64,000 bases of DNA, from the NCBI GenBank assembly GCA_011009095.1, contig VTPC01005845.1:180049-244048 (forward strand), given 5' to 3'. Source of the stretch: Ignelater luminosus (Eukaryota; Arthropoda; Insecta; Coleoptera; Elateridae). Below the pieces are notes generated by a model, which was not told the DNA's origin, searched no databases, and saw nothing but the letters and a program-made list of their open reading frames with translations. Numbering within the stretch: position 1 is the stretch's first letter; the number at the start of each line of letters is the position of its first letter. Position numbers and translations under genes: made by a program. Positions 1 through 10,329 of this stretch are shown here, in pieces.

Positions 1-630
1 AAGAAGCTATTAGACCAATAAAGGATGCTCTTCTCTTCTTGCACGTAATCACACCATATGGCACATCTGCAAAATTTAGAAAGAGGAAATCTGCAGCTTT
101 CAAGTTGATAAAAGAAAATCATGAACTGCGTTGTTTGATTTCACAGTTCAACAGTCCTCAACGTGATCCCCAAAAGGTTATTGAAATTAAAGAAGTATTT
201 CTGAAACATGTTTTTGGAGGAAAACAAATTAATTCTCTAGAAAGTAACCAAAATTTTCTGTTCAAGATTTAACTTGACAACTATTACACCAACAAGTGCA
301 CCAGCTTCACAGCATTTAGTTCGTGTTTGTCTTGAAGTCCAACAGTGGTTAAAGAATTACCTGCATCCTACTAAATGGGGATGATTCATGAAGAAAAGTA
401 GTTTGAAACCAGTGCTTTCAATGCTCGCCGTAGCTCCCAAAGAACTTCTACAAGTAGTACTTTGTAACTGCAAAATAACTCCAACAAGGGACTGCGATGT
501 AAGATGCCAATGCAAGAAGGCAGATCTTCACTGTTCTAAGTTTTGTGCATCTAGCTTAGAAAACACATGTAAAAGTTCAACTCCTCCAACTAACGGTTTC
601 CAAGAAGATTATAATGATGATGTTGAATGA
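1..630 (+). pseudogene. Decayed copy of an arthropod multicopy 'HALTGCDTTSA / Cys-rich tail' protein (3' part)
   Basis: This is a partial gene cut by the left window edge. From about 33 to 272 (frame 3) the translation runs LFLHVITPYGTSAKFRKRKS, which matches the 'HAxTGCDTTSAxxxxGK' core of a large uncharacterised protein family found in many copies in arthropod genomes, followed by the family's EVFLKHVFGG stretch. A frameshift near 273-285 moves the reading to frame 1, where 286-384 gives TPTSAPASQHLVRVCLEVQQ and then KWG followed by TGA at 382-384; the family has WGW here, so this is a W-to-stop change. The same frame continues at 385-630 with a Cys-rich tail (LLQVVLCNCK, CQCKKADLHCSKFCASS), resembling the CxC clusters of the family. 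The TGCDTT motif itself is degraded to TPYGTS. Function of the family is not known to me; it behaves like a mobile or repeatedly duplicated gene. Recognition is from motif memory, not a search. Confidence 0.7.
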
Positions 631-3600
631 CTGGCCTGTATCGTTTTATTTATGAACTGCAGACTGTAGAGGAAGTTTTGTTTTTATTCTTGCGAGTCTG
701 ATTATAATTGCATTATATGCGTTACATTTCACTTTTTTTCAGAATTGCAAAATGTTTAGATATGAGGAAAAACATCAAACAAGGCAAAAAGGGCTTGGCG
801 GCCATTAATGATCCGCCATTTTGGATTGAAGCTCACTTGAAAAATTTACAAAGAAGTTTTTAGATTTACTTTACAACAACTACAGGTACATACAAATTCT
901 TACAAAATGAGAGACACATGTTAGGCTTTAAATAGAGACGTAGACTATAATAAATTTTTGTACTAATCTCTATAGGAAAGGCTATTTGAAATATAAGGTA
1001 TACAAGATGTGTATTGTGTCCACTTAATTAGAACTTAGGCGCTCTTTCTAAGATTTGTTTTCAAGGATGTAAAGAATTTTAAGAAAATGTACTTTACTTA
1101 AATATATTTTTACTTTGAAAATTTGCTCGCTACTTAGCTAAAAAATTTTAAAAGGGCTTACCAAATCCTTTTTATTACCTTAGTTATCGCTCTTCCTTTT
1201 TTTCAAGAGATAAAAGGCATGCAGTCCAAACTTAAAATTATTTTGCTGTAGTAGTTCTGTGCTTCCCGTAAAAGAAATGATAACGTAGTACGTAAGTTTG
1301 CAAGTCCAGCAGTTCAATTGTTTTAAAATTAGTGTCATACAAAATGCGAAAAGAAAAACCTTCAAAAATGTTTTAATAAAACAATGATTGAATGATTATG
1401 AGTGCTTTTCATCTGATGGGAACGTAATTTTTGTAACCATTGCAATAAAGAGGTAAGTAAATCATTCTCCTGTAATAATTGGTTTATTTTTTATAATTGT
1501 CTTAGTCATTACTTTGTGATATAACTAGTAAAGGTTTAGGGATAAATTCATAAATTACAAACTTTGTATTTTTTTATTTTCGTTTTTCAACGCGAAGTGT
1601 TTATTTTATTATAATTAAAGTATTAAATCTAATTATTAATAACAATGGTAATTGCGAAATACTTTAACAAATTTGTATAATTAACTGACAATTCGTAAAA
1701 GCACAATGCTTTGGTTTTTTGGGGGCCAGCAACAAAAAGCATCAACTATAGCAACATGTTGAAATATTTTTGCACCGGGATGGTGTCTCTAGAAAACCTA
1801 AATTGAAGCAGACGTTATTTGTATCATTTGGCACTTCGATCAAAGACCTCACTAGTTTTTTTAATTTTAAACAGCCATAGCTCTACGACATTTTATTTGC
1901 GCATGTTTTTCGATTACGTCAATAAAATTACACATTTAGATGTGTTCGTTCTCTTTTTATTAGCTACAATCTCCTAACCTACGACCCAAGGTTACCGATT
2001 TGTGTTACGGGCTGAACCATAACAGTTCACTGCTAAAGTGTTTTATGGTAAATTGAAAAACAGTATTACAGCTTTACAATAAGTATAAAAGTAACACATT
2101 TAAAGATGTTTTTAAAAAGACGTTTTCTATAATAGAAAATGTATAAAGTAAAATTGCCTACGTAAAACTTTTCAAATAAATAAAAAAAGTGACAGTTTTC
2201 AATTTTAATTTAAATTAAACCTACTACCATTGAATACTGGATATAGTTTAAGTGATTTACATATACCAAATCTAACGCTTTTATAGAGTTATATTTTATC
2301 CAACACATATATCTCCTTTGAAACTGTATTCAATACAAATTTTTTGTGGAAGTACTCTTTGAATGTACGTGGGCAGGTTCATGTAATAAAATTCATTTCC
2401 AGCTTTTATTCAGAAAAGGCTTTAATGTTATCGAATTTGAGTAGGTTTATTGTAGAAACTATTACTTTTAGCTTAATAGTATTTTAATTTTAAAGTTATT
2501 CAGCTTGTAGTTGTCAGCTTATAGAATTTTTTAAGAATTTGAAACCTGAACAAATTGGAAAACAAAAAATTCTATGTTGGTTCCCTTTAAATGTCGTAAC
2601 ATAGTACACATCATAATGTACTACCTGTACCTGTGATAATGATGTCTTATTGCAAAACAGACAAACGTGTTACAGCATTAATTCCAACCAAGCACCAATC
2701 CGAAAGTACATACAACCACTTCAAAATGAATCTGGGTCTCGCATTGAATTTGATAAAGGTATAAAGTTTCAAAACAAACATACTCTGACTTAATGGTTGG
2801 AAAGTTCAGAAGTGGGTAGTTTAATCACTTTCAGTGAACTCAAGTTTCTTTTTACCACGAAAATGGATATGTGCTAACGTTTCATTAAAACATAATTATT
2901 GTGTATTTAAATAATTATTGAAAAGGTGTATATTATTATCCAAGTCTATTAAAACTGATTTTTACAGCAAGACCTGGTAAGTAATTAAAGAAATATTTAA
3001 AAAAGCCGAGGAAGGGATTTATTATGCTCTCACCCACTCTTTAAATTAAGAATAATCTGAATAGTAAAAACAGCATTTAAAATTATTTTACTGCAAACAA
3101 ACCCATTTCATATTTAGTTTAGTTGTAAATATATAAAAAGCTTTATCAAAAATTAAAATGCTCTTAAAAACGGGTATCATATTATAGTAACAAAAAGCAG
3201 CATTGCTTTTTGACCTTTTGACTGTATTAGAACCCTAAAAAATTAAAAAAAAGATTTTAACATAAAAATTAGTTTTTTCAAACCTAGATCTTTCTCTCAC
3301 AAGTGGGTTTTAAAACAGTTCAGATGAATCTCCATATCCTATGTCAAATAATTTTTTAATGCCATTTTTATCTGATTTTTACTTTTGATTTACTGTCACA
3401 TTTTAGATTTTTTTATAAAAAAGATTGATTTTCAAATGAAAATAAATATTACCTACAAAGAAAAGTCTTATTCCTTTTCTGTTATTATTTTGCTAAGATT
3501 TATTTGATTGTAACGTTGATTATAGAGCAAAAAGAATAAAATAAGTATATAAGAGGAAGGCTGCCACATTTAGAATTTAAATGTTTTCCTTCGTTCTAAA

Positions 3601-4290
3601 GATAAACTCGTAAAGTGAAAACACTAATCCTCCTATTAAGAAACATCATTTCAAAGGTACTTTAAATAAAACATCTTTAAATAAAATATTTCTGTTAGGT
3701 AATACAAGCAGAAAGATAATTTTAATTGTTTTTATAACGATTACTAGACGAAACAATAACAGAAAACGATACCATTTCTAACTATGTAGTTAAAAAGAAA
3801 CGTAAGATTTGTTTATTTTCCTTCCTTGGAGAGTTTTCTAAGAAATTTCAAAATAGGAACAAATTCTTGAAATTTTGTGAAGTATGCGTTTCCGTACTGT
3901 AAAAACAGTTAAATGGTTAAAATAGGCACAACCATACGATAGTGTTAATTTGACCAACTAGATTGGTCAGGTCAGCTTGGCCAATCAAGTTGTCATTTAA
4001 CGATCTCCATATTGCTGCTCTTGTATTACCGTATACTAATCATATCCGTTGTTACTTTTTTACATTGAATTTTTATTAACTTCGTCTATGCACTTCGTTT
4101 TCGAGATACTGGAACTCAAAGTCGTCATTTTATGCATGCACGTTTATAGTTGGAACTATATAACATAACGAAACAATATTACAAATTATTGGATTATTTT
4201 CAAAGAAAGTTTGCAACTTATGTATGTTATGTATGCCTATCCAAACAGAAAATCGTTTAAAAACCGCAAAGAAAAACGAAACAGTCGTCG
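631..4290. other. AT-rich DNA without a recognisable gene
   Basis: No open frame here resembles a known family on either strand. At 797-817 there is a short imperfect palindrome (ggcggccattaatgatccgc) just after the pseudogene, possibly part of its old 3' region. The rest is AT-rich with homopolymer runs. I see no terminal repeats, RNA gene or tandem array. Confidence 0.5.
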
Positions 4291-4353
4291 CGGGCAAAAC
4301 CTGGAAAAATGGCCTTATGCCCATGCAAACTTAAATGTTGTGCCCGCAGCAGC
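4291..4353. repeat. 63-bp direct repeat, left copy (flanks gypsy gag A)
   Basis: This block (starts cgggcaaaacctgg, ends cccgcagcagc) aligns without gaps to 6656-6718 at roughly four fifths identity. It lies about 35 bp beyond the 3' end of the minus-strand gag, and its partner lies in the presumed 5' leader of the same gag. The left copy can form a short stem: cgggca at 4291-4296 against tgcccg at 4341-4346. It may be a piece of the element's long terminal repeat, but LTR limits are not visible. Confidence 0.6.
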
Positions 4354-4388
4354 TAGAACGTCGGAGGTGGAATGGCTTCACAGATAAT

Positions 4389-5125
4389 TTACCCTAAATT
4401 GGAATAAAAACACGTGGTCACAATAACATTAAATTTTCCATAGCGAAAACAGAGCCTCCTACGCTTTGCTTTGCAAAACGAGAATTGATAATCTGGAGCT
4501 TTGCAATCCCAACATCTTGCGTCAGTTTTGGACTTCGAAGACCTAATCGAAAGAACGGTAGGTTCTGCAAACGCAACCACTCCGGCCGAGGACGTCTCAG
4601 CAGCAATATAGGGAAGATCGGGTTCTAAGTCAATTTTTTTACTGGCCGGAAGAACATAATTGTCAATAGCGCTATGCCTTTCCTTAACAATAAGACCAAA
4701 TTCCTTCAAATCTTGCACGGAAGACAACTTAGTTAAACATAACTGCGACTGATAGAAGGGAGCGATACTACGGTAGAGAATATTGAATGGTTTGTTCATT
4801 CAAGCGAGAAAACATGTTACACGTGATAGCGGTGTACATGCCCATAGTTTCATCCGGATCTTGAAAGCATCAATTAATTTTTTGCATTAACCTATCGTCA
4901 TAATCTAAAGGTAAAAAATCCCTAAGTAAAGCGATTTCTAACTCTTTCCAGTTGGTAACAGAATCTCTCTTGGCCCCATAAAAAATAAGTTTACTCGAAG
5001 ATAAATCATAGGATTCAATGAACAGCGGATCCAAAGATACATTCTTCATAGCCCTACTCAACTCTTCCACTCGTTCTAAAAATGCACCTACATTCTGGGT
5101 TTTCTCATTTTCTCATAACAGTTCC
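4389..5125 (-). pseudogene. gag: Ty3/gypsy retrotransposon gag A: capsid and zinc-knuckle part
   Basis: Read on the minus strand, 5125-4870 encodes a capsid segment (VGAFLERVEELSRAMKNVS, then NWKELEIALLRDFLPLDYDD), typical of insect Ty3/gypsy Gag, where this region shapes the virus-like particle. After about 70 bp of broken frame, 4799-4389 continues with the end of capsid and a nucleocapsid with two degenerate zinc knuckles at 4392-4514: CWDCKAPDYQFSFC, in which the expected His is Tyr, and CFRYGKFNVIVTTC, in which the second Cys is Tyr. Both changes should abolish zinc binding. The copy is therefore a relic. No protease, reverse transcriptase or integrase follows; the 63-bp repeat comes almost at once, suggesting an internally deleted or non-autonomous element. 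The N-terminal part is at 6006-6447. Confidence 0.75.
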
Positions 5126-5129
5126 ATCT

Positions 5130-5650
5130 GCTACCGTGAGTGCAGTTCTCCTCCTGCGTACGTTGTTTACTTCAGAGCCAACATAGGTAAGAACCCGACA
5201 AATTCACCACCGACCTTCAAGACGTTACTGGCAACCAACCGGTAGGCCACCGGCACCTTCAAAACATCGGGGTCATTGACCCCTGAGTACCACCGCTTTG
5301 CAATTCGCCATTGGAACACCAACAGTGGTACAAAATCGAAATCGCATCCGTCCATCATCATTAGAAGCCTCCGGCAGCGAGCCGACGCTATTATCAACAC
5401 AAACATCCATAAGAATAGCTTAACAACCATCAACTCAAGCCCAGCCCACAGGAACAGCCCAGCATCAACAGGAACTTCAGGTTCTTTACATCAACGACGC
5501 TCGCTCCATTCCATCAACGCTTTCGTTCCGAGATAACATCCGCCTTCACCGGACGCTGCTACCATCACTATCCATGCTGCAAGACCTTCAATCCACGATC
5601 TGCTGCTGCACCGAGTTCACTTGACCTAACTTGCCTTTCCGCCTCCAACA
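5130..5650. other. GC-richer segment inside gag A, origin unclear
   Basis: Between the gag N-terminal domain and the capsid there are about 880 bp, more than I expect for the variable linker of this gag type. The part from about 5130 to 5650 is visibly richer in C and G than its surroundings and is open in several frames on both strands (for example plus 5276-5536 and minus 5167-5433). None of these translations matches a family I recognise. It could be an inserted fragment of a GC-rich LINE, or simply the low-complexity linker of this Gag. I found no target-site duplication. Confidence 0.35.
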
Positions 5651-6005
5651 GCTGGTCAATGTCAATGAATGGGAACTGAGATCGTATTCTAACTCGCACT
5701 CCAAAATATCAACGTAATTATCTAGCTTAGAACGAGCTCCCGCCTTCGGTGGGGAATAAATTTTGACATGTGTTTTTGTGCGTTTTCTCACCAGTAGACT
5801 TTAAACCTCATTTGGCTACATTACTAGCTTTGAAATAAATCTGACGGACAGGAGAAGACCTAAGCCTGCTAGCCGAAGCAGTAGCAGTGGTTTGGCAGCT
5901 CTGGTATTCGAGAAAATGGTGGCAGTTGTAGCAGAAACAGTCGGAGTGACATTGGAGGTAGCCACCGACAGATTATCCACAACAGATCCACTCGAACTAG
6001 ATGGT

Positions 6006-6447
6006 TTAACAACAGGAGAAAGTTTTCGTTGAGGAACTCAATTTCAGTCTCATAATAGTAATCTGGTGTGACGATATTAAGAGTGAAATAGATAAGATCA
6101 ACTCATCTCTTTTCGTGGTTTCCTCGGTGATCACAATATCTACATTATATAGGCGTCCCAACAAATGGGACAATTTAGTCTCAATTAAAGATAATTGGGA
6201 AGTCGGACCTAAGTCTCGGACTAAATCTCGAAAAGCTTCAGTTCCTAGAAACACATTCAAAGTTATTCTCCCAGGAAAATGGATATTGAAGACGTTTCGA
6301 CACGTCCTCAGAAGCTGCTTCTCCAAGAACTTCTCTTAGACTCTTTCTTGTAGCAGTGGTGCCAGATTGATGATTGCACCCACGGATGGCTAATTCATAC
6401 TGTAACTCTTCACGAGTTACCTTATCCACACTCATAGGATAAACCAT
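6006..6447 (-). pseudogene. gag: Ty3/gypsy gag A: N-terminal domain
   Basis: On the minus strand the frame opening at 6447 begins MVYPMSVDKVTREELQYELA, the N-terminal helical motif common to insect Ty3/gypsy Gag proteins (MSVxKLTRxELxYExAIRG). A frame change near 6240-6320 is followed by LGPTSQLSLIETKLSHLLGR, another Gag N-terminal landmark. The ATG at 6447 is favoured because the motif follows it immediately. The rest of gag is at 4389-5125, separated by an unusual GC-richer stretch. The frameshift and later stops make this non-functional. Confidence 0.65.
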
Positions 6448-6655
6448 CCTAAAAAGTCAAGAAAACTAAAGTCACAAAACAAACAATGGTCAATATGGAC
6501 CAACGAAACTACACATCTTCCAAACGAAAACCGAAACTTAACTAAAAAGAGAGAAAAACTTCACACTAAAGACAAAAACGGACCTTAAGGCATCAAATCC
6601 CAAACGATAAAGATCAAAAGGTCTCAAAACATCCTGACCTCATTTTAATCTATCA

Positions 6656-6718
6656 CGGGCAAAACATGTAAAAGTGGCCTCATGTCCGTGCAGGACTAAA
6701 TGTTCTGCTCTCAGCAGC
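6656..6718. repeat. 63-bp direct repeat, right copy
   Basis: Ungapped partner of 4291-4353, in the same orientation, about 210 bp upstream of the gag A start codon on the minus strand. The pair brackets the gag relic. Similarity fades just outside the 63 bp on both sides. Confidence 0.6.
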
Positions 6719-7860
6719 ATCAAGTCAAGGTTATCACATTCTAAGACCCTATGTATGTCGCTGATTATTTTATTTTACAAAAAGGAAATGACTAATAAAA
6801 TCATCAAACTAAAAAAAACCACCTGACTATAATTAAAATCAGTTGTTACAAATAGCTGGACGGAAAGAATTCATCAACCCTTGAATTTAAAACAACGATT
6901 TTCTCGTAATTTCTCCAAACAAAGTAGCATCGAAAATTGTTTCTACTCACTCTCAGAAAACTGTCTCAAAGCAAAACACCGGTATGCATTTTTATACTTA
7001 GTTTCATAAAAGTTAAATAAACAAGTGTTTGTTGCTGCCAGTCGAAATTTTATAGGACTTTAATTTTCTGTAATTACGAAAGAATCAATAACCTCGAGAG
7101 TCATCCCTTAAAAACGAGAACAAAACGAGCATTGTCGACCACAATCCCAGTTTCTAATTGAACAGTGTTCCGGTTAACATAAGATTAACCCACGAGCCAC
7201 AAATTCAGAGACTTTCACTCTTTATTTACCCAAAGGCTTAATAATCACCTCCAACTAGATAGTCGTATTAACTTTAAAAAGAACCCTACTTTTGATAAGC
7301 TCTGTTAACTTTACAAACGAGAGAAACCTATGAAAAATTATATTCGACGATCCCCTAGAAAAAGATACTCGAGGATGAGACTTAACTCGCTCTTTCGCCG
7401 GCTGTCTGGTAACTTGGTGACGCGCACTTAATTTTGCGTTCGACGCGCTAAAACTAAGCCTCGCCTTGAAACGTATCAAACGGTAACGTAAAAGGCAGAT
7501 GCAAATAGGAACCATGGCATGGATGTAATGCATTTCATATGTACAATGGAAAATTGTAATGTAAATTAATTAATGTTTAAACGGACTTGGCCTGGGACAT
7601 TAATTCTAAGAAGCACAGTTGTGTTAAAATAAACACTGCACCAAAGAAGTTGAAAAATGTTTTTGACAAAACAAAAAAAACTTTGATAAACGAAAATAAA
7701 TTAACAGGAGATTTCAGTTAGAAATAGTCCAGATTCCTGGAATCAAATCTTTTGCATATCTTCAGTTTCCGATACATTTTTGGTGTGATGGATCTAGAAT
7801 GGTGACCTTTTTTTAACGGAACTTAGCGTATTTATTAATCTGTTTACAGATTCATTTCAT
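6719..7860. other. No gene seen; junction between two gypsy relics
   Basis: This interval separates the leader of gypsy A from the protease end of gypsy B. Short open frames (for example minus 7255-7533) do not resemble any retroelement domain I know. Any reverse transcriptase of gypsy B, expected immediately downstream of its protease, is missing. Confidence 0.4.
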
Positions 7861-7861
7861 C

Positions 7862-9200
7862 TCGAGCAATACTTGATTCTTGTTCAACCAGTCCGTTCCC
7901 ACCGTCAGATCTGCGGTTAACGTAGGAATGTAACGGAATTTGCCAGTATAAGCGGTACCATCGATTTTTACGGCAAGACTAAAGTCGGCGTCGATTGGTA
8001 TATTGATTAGATTGAGAAAGATTTCGCGCTAATTACAACGAGAATGAAAATACGACTATTGACACTAGACAGTAGAGAGGTTTCCGCGTAGACCAAGTGT
8101 TCAGCCCTCTGGACGGAAACAACGGGCGCAAAAGATTCTTGGTAGATTTGAAATTTCATGATTATGTGGAAGCGGCGACGGATCTGGGTTTAATACAGCG
8201 AGCTTAACTGGCGTAATATAATTGGATGCTTGTAGAAGCGAAGGGTTAATTAGTCGATTGCAGATTGTTAGGCCTTTCTTGAAGTCTTCAAACTTTTTAA
8301 TTCGATCCATCAATTTGTATAAGTTCAGAAGTTTCCCCTAGAAATAAATTGATGGTATATAGTTTGAAGGTTATGGTGAAGCCAATACAGCTTCGCTTGG
8401 GAATTGATGAACGGCACTATTCTCATTAAAGTCTACAAACCATTTTCGTGTGGTTTCTATTACCTGGGACTAATTTCTTTTTCCAGGCTAATGTAATAAT
8501 CAGGCACCAGATAGAACTGCTTTAACGTTACTTCGAACTTACTTTAGGATTTCTAATTATTTCTGTTGTTAAGGTACTACAGTAGGGCTTCTCTCTTGAC
8601 AAAATGAAAATTTCAAGTAATAATTCGTCTACGTAGATACCACATCACAACCCGAGCTCTTTTACTCTTTTTAGAACTGTTAACGGATCTGTTTTTTATC
8701 GAAATGAATTTTCTATTCGTGTACACGGGACAAAGCCGCATTACTGGTTGCTGGTTGTGTAATAATAATTGTAAGGACGGCAACTACTGTATTGACAGAG
8801 ATTTTTAAACGGATGGAAGTTGTTGTAATGGTGGATACTAAATGGACGGAATTGGTGTTGGTACGAACTTCTGTACTGCAGTTGTAAAGGTCACATTCGT
8901 ATCGGTACCAATGACTGTAACAACGGATTGCGTTGTCATGGTATTGGCGGTTGTAAAAACAGACGGTATAGTATTCGGTCCAGCGTCTTTTGAGTAAGCA
9001 CGTAATCTTTTCTTCATTTCTTCTACGGTTCTTTCTTGGTTCAATTTGTACTTTCCTTTCAGTCATTGATTTTTCCTTAGTGAAGTAGCTTATGAGACTG
9101 AACAGATATATCGGGCTTCTTCCTTTTAGTAAACTGAGCAGAATGGTTCCGTCAAATACAGACGGAAGAACAGATTTGACAATAACCGATTGCATGGTCA
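7862..9200 (-). pseudogene. gag-pol: Ty3/gypsy retrotransposon B: gag plus end of protease
   Basis: On the minus strand this is a second, different gypsy copy. Near 9044-8950 the reading RTVEEMKKRLRAYSK resembles a Gag N-terminal helix. Around 8313-8101 it reads MDRIKKFEDFKKGLTICNRL, a pre-nucleocapsid motif, then HNHEISNLPRIFCARCFRPE, the remains of two zinc knuckles. After a frame change, 8032-7862 gives the distal half of a retroviral-type aspartic protease: KIDGTAYTGKFRYIPTLTAD then LTVGTDWLNKNQ, corresponding to the family's 'ILGxDWL' motif. The D-T/S-G active site that should precede this is absent, so there is an internal deletion between knuckles and protease. Many stops and frame changes separate the pieces. 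A candidate LTR and primer binding site lies upstream at 9292-9318. Confidence 0.6.
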
Positions 9201-9291
9201 GTGGAACGGTTGTTAATGGCTTCTTTTGCTTTTTTAAACAACGACGGGTTTTTGCTTTTCTTACTTGACGAAATCTTTTTAGAACAAGATA

Positions 9292-9318
9292 GTCTCTGCT
9301 CGGGCACCAAACGTGTAA
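9292..9318 (-). promoter_or_regulatory. Candidate LTR end and tRNA primer-binding site of gypsy B
   Basis: On the minus strand an LTR-like terminus ending GTTACA (complement of 9314-9319) is followed after 4 nt by TGGTGCCCGAGCAGAGAC (9309-9292), which has the TGG start expected for a site pairing with a tRNA 3' CCA. The spacing to the gag coding region (about 250 nt) fits a Ty3/gypsy leader. An AATAAA in the same sense occurs upstream (complement of about 9369-9374), as expected inside an LTR. I cannot assign the tRNA or find the other LTR. Confidence 0.35.
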
Positions 9319-10087
9319 CGCCCATTTTATCGGTTTTGCTTATTTAAGTTTCCTTTGGTGCCAGGTACTTTATTTGGGTATGGAAGTACCACACCGACAG
9401 AAATCCAAAATCCACTAATACTGAAACTAAAGAAAGCTCAAAATTGTTACAATTAAAGTTATTAATGAATTCCAAATTGGAGTTATTACAACTACTGATG
9501 AGATTAATTTCTCTAGCAGTTCTAATGTACATAGTCTTTGTATTATTTTCTGATTGCACTCTTGCTTCGACGAATTTGGAGTAGTTGACACTATTTTCAA
9601 TGAGCTATAAAACGGTGAAATGATTAAAGGAAGTATTTCCAGAAGAAGCACATCATAATTGCTTATAAAGGTGTTCGATGTTCCTTTATAAATGTGTTAA
9701 AAGATATCTGCCGAGACGCATTTAGCAATTGTTTCATTTAATCTTCCAGATCTATTTTTTGCGCAACACTACAATAAAAACGAAAACCGGCAATCGCAAT
9801 CGGTCAAGCTATAGCAGTTTATTTTTGGTGCTTCTTAAGCCATAACTGTGTTCAAGTTCTCATTTGCTTAAGTAGACGCACATTCTGCATATTTTCGGAA
9901 ATCTCTTATTATGATTTCATGATCGTTCCAATAACCGCAATTTTCATGGATTATAAAGGCGTAAAAAGTAACGTTCTTTAATGCAGTTTACTTGTTTGTC
10001 CTGTCGCTTTTATTCTGGCTCATGAGTCACTGCGTAACTGAAGCATGGTCGTTTCTATCATGACCAAGGTCACATTTGCTTGCAACC
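9319..10087. other. Possible remnant LTR of gypsy B, otherwise nothing recognised
   Basis: If the junction at 9314 is an LTR end, the LTR body would extend rightwards from here. I cannot define its outer limit because no second copy is visible in the window. Open frames at 9344-9559 and 9427-9651 (minus) have no recognisable content. Confidence 0.3.
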
Positions 10088-10321
10088 TCAATTCCTAGTA
10101 GTAAAATCTAAAACTTTGCCAGACTGAACATCGATTAACATGCTATAGCCATTTGGGCTATCGTACTGATGACCTGCTTCGCGTTTGCTATATCTCATAC
10201 AGTATGCTGCAAGCACTTGAACTTCATTGGAAGTAGAGATGTCTTGGTTCTCTATTAATCCCAAATGATCGAGGTTCTCGTTGTTTTCATTTTCAAGAGT
10301 CGTTGGTGCTTGTCTTTGACG
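10088..10321 (-). pseudogene. Possible Mutator-like transposase fragment
   Basis: The minus strand is open for 77 codons from 10321 to the stop at 10088-10090, without an early Met. Its second half reads REAGHQYDSPNGYSMLIDVQ then SGKVLDFTTRN. This resembles the arthropod Mutator-like transposase segment in which a 'W-x-R-x-x-G-x-x-Y-x-S' stretch precedes 'TGKVLxxxxRNxxC'. The Cys cluster expected next is only weakly visible in another frame (CKQM, then KCDLGHD). Only this short core is present. The call rests on motif resemblance and could be wrong. Confidence 0.4.
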
Positions 10322-10329
10322 CTACAAAA

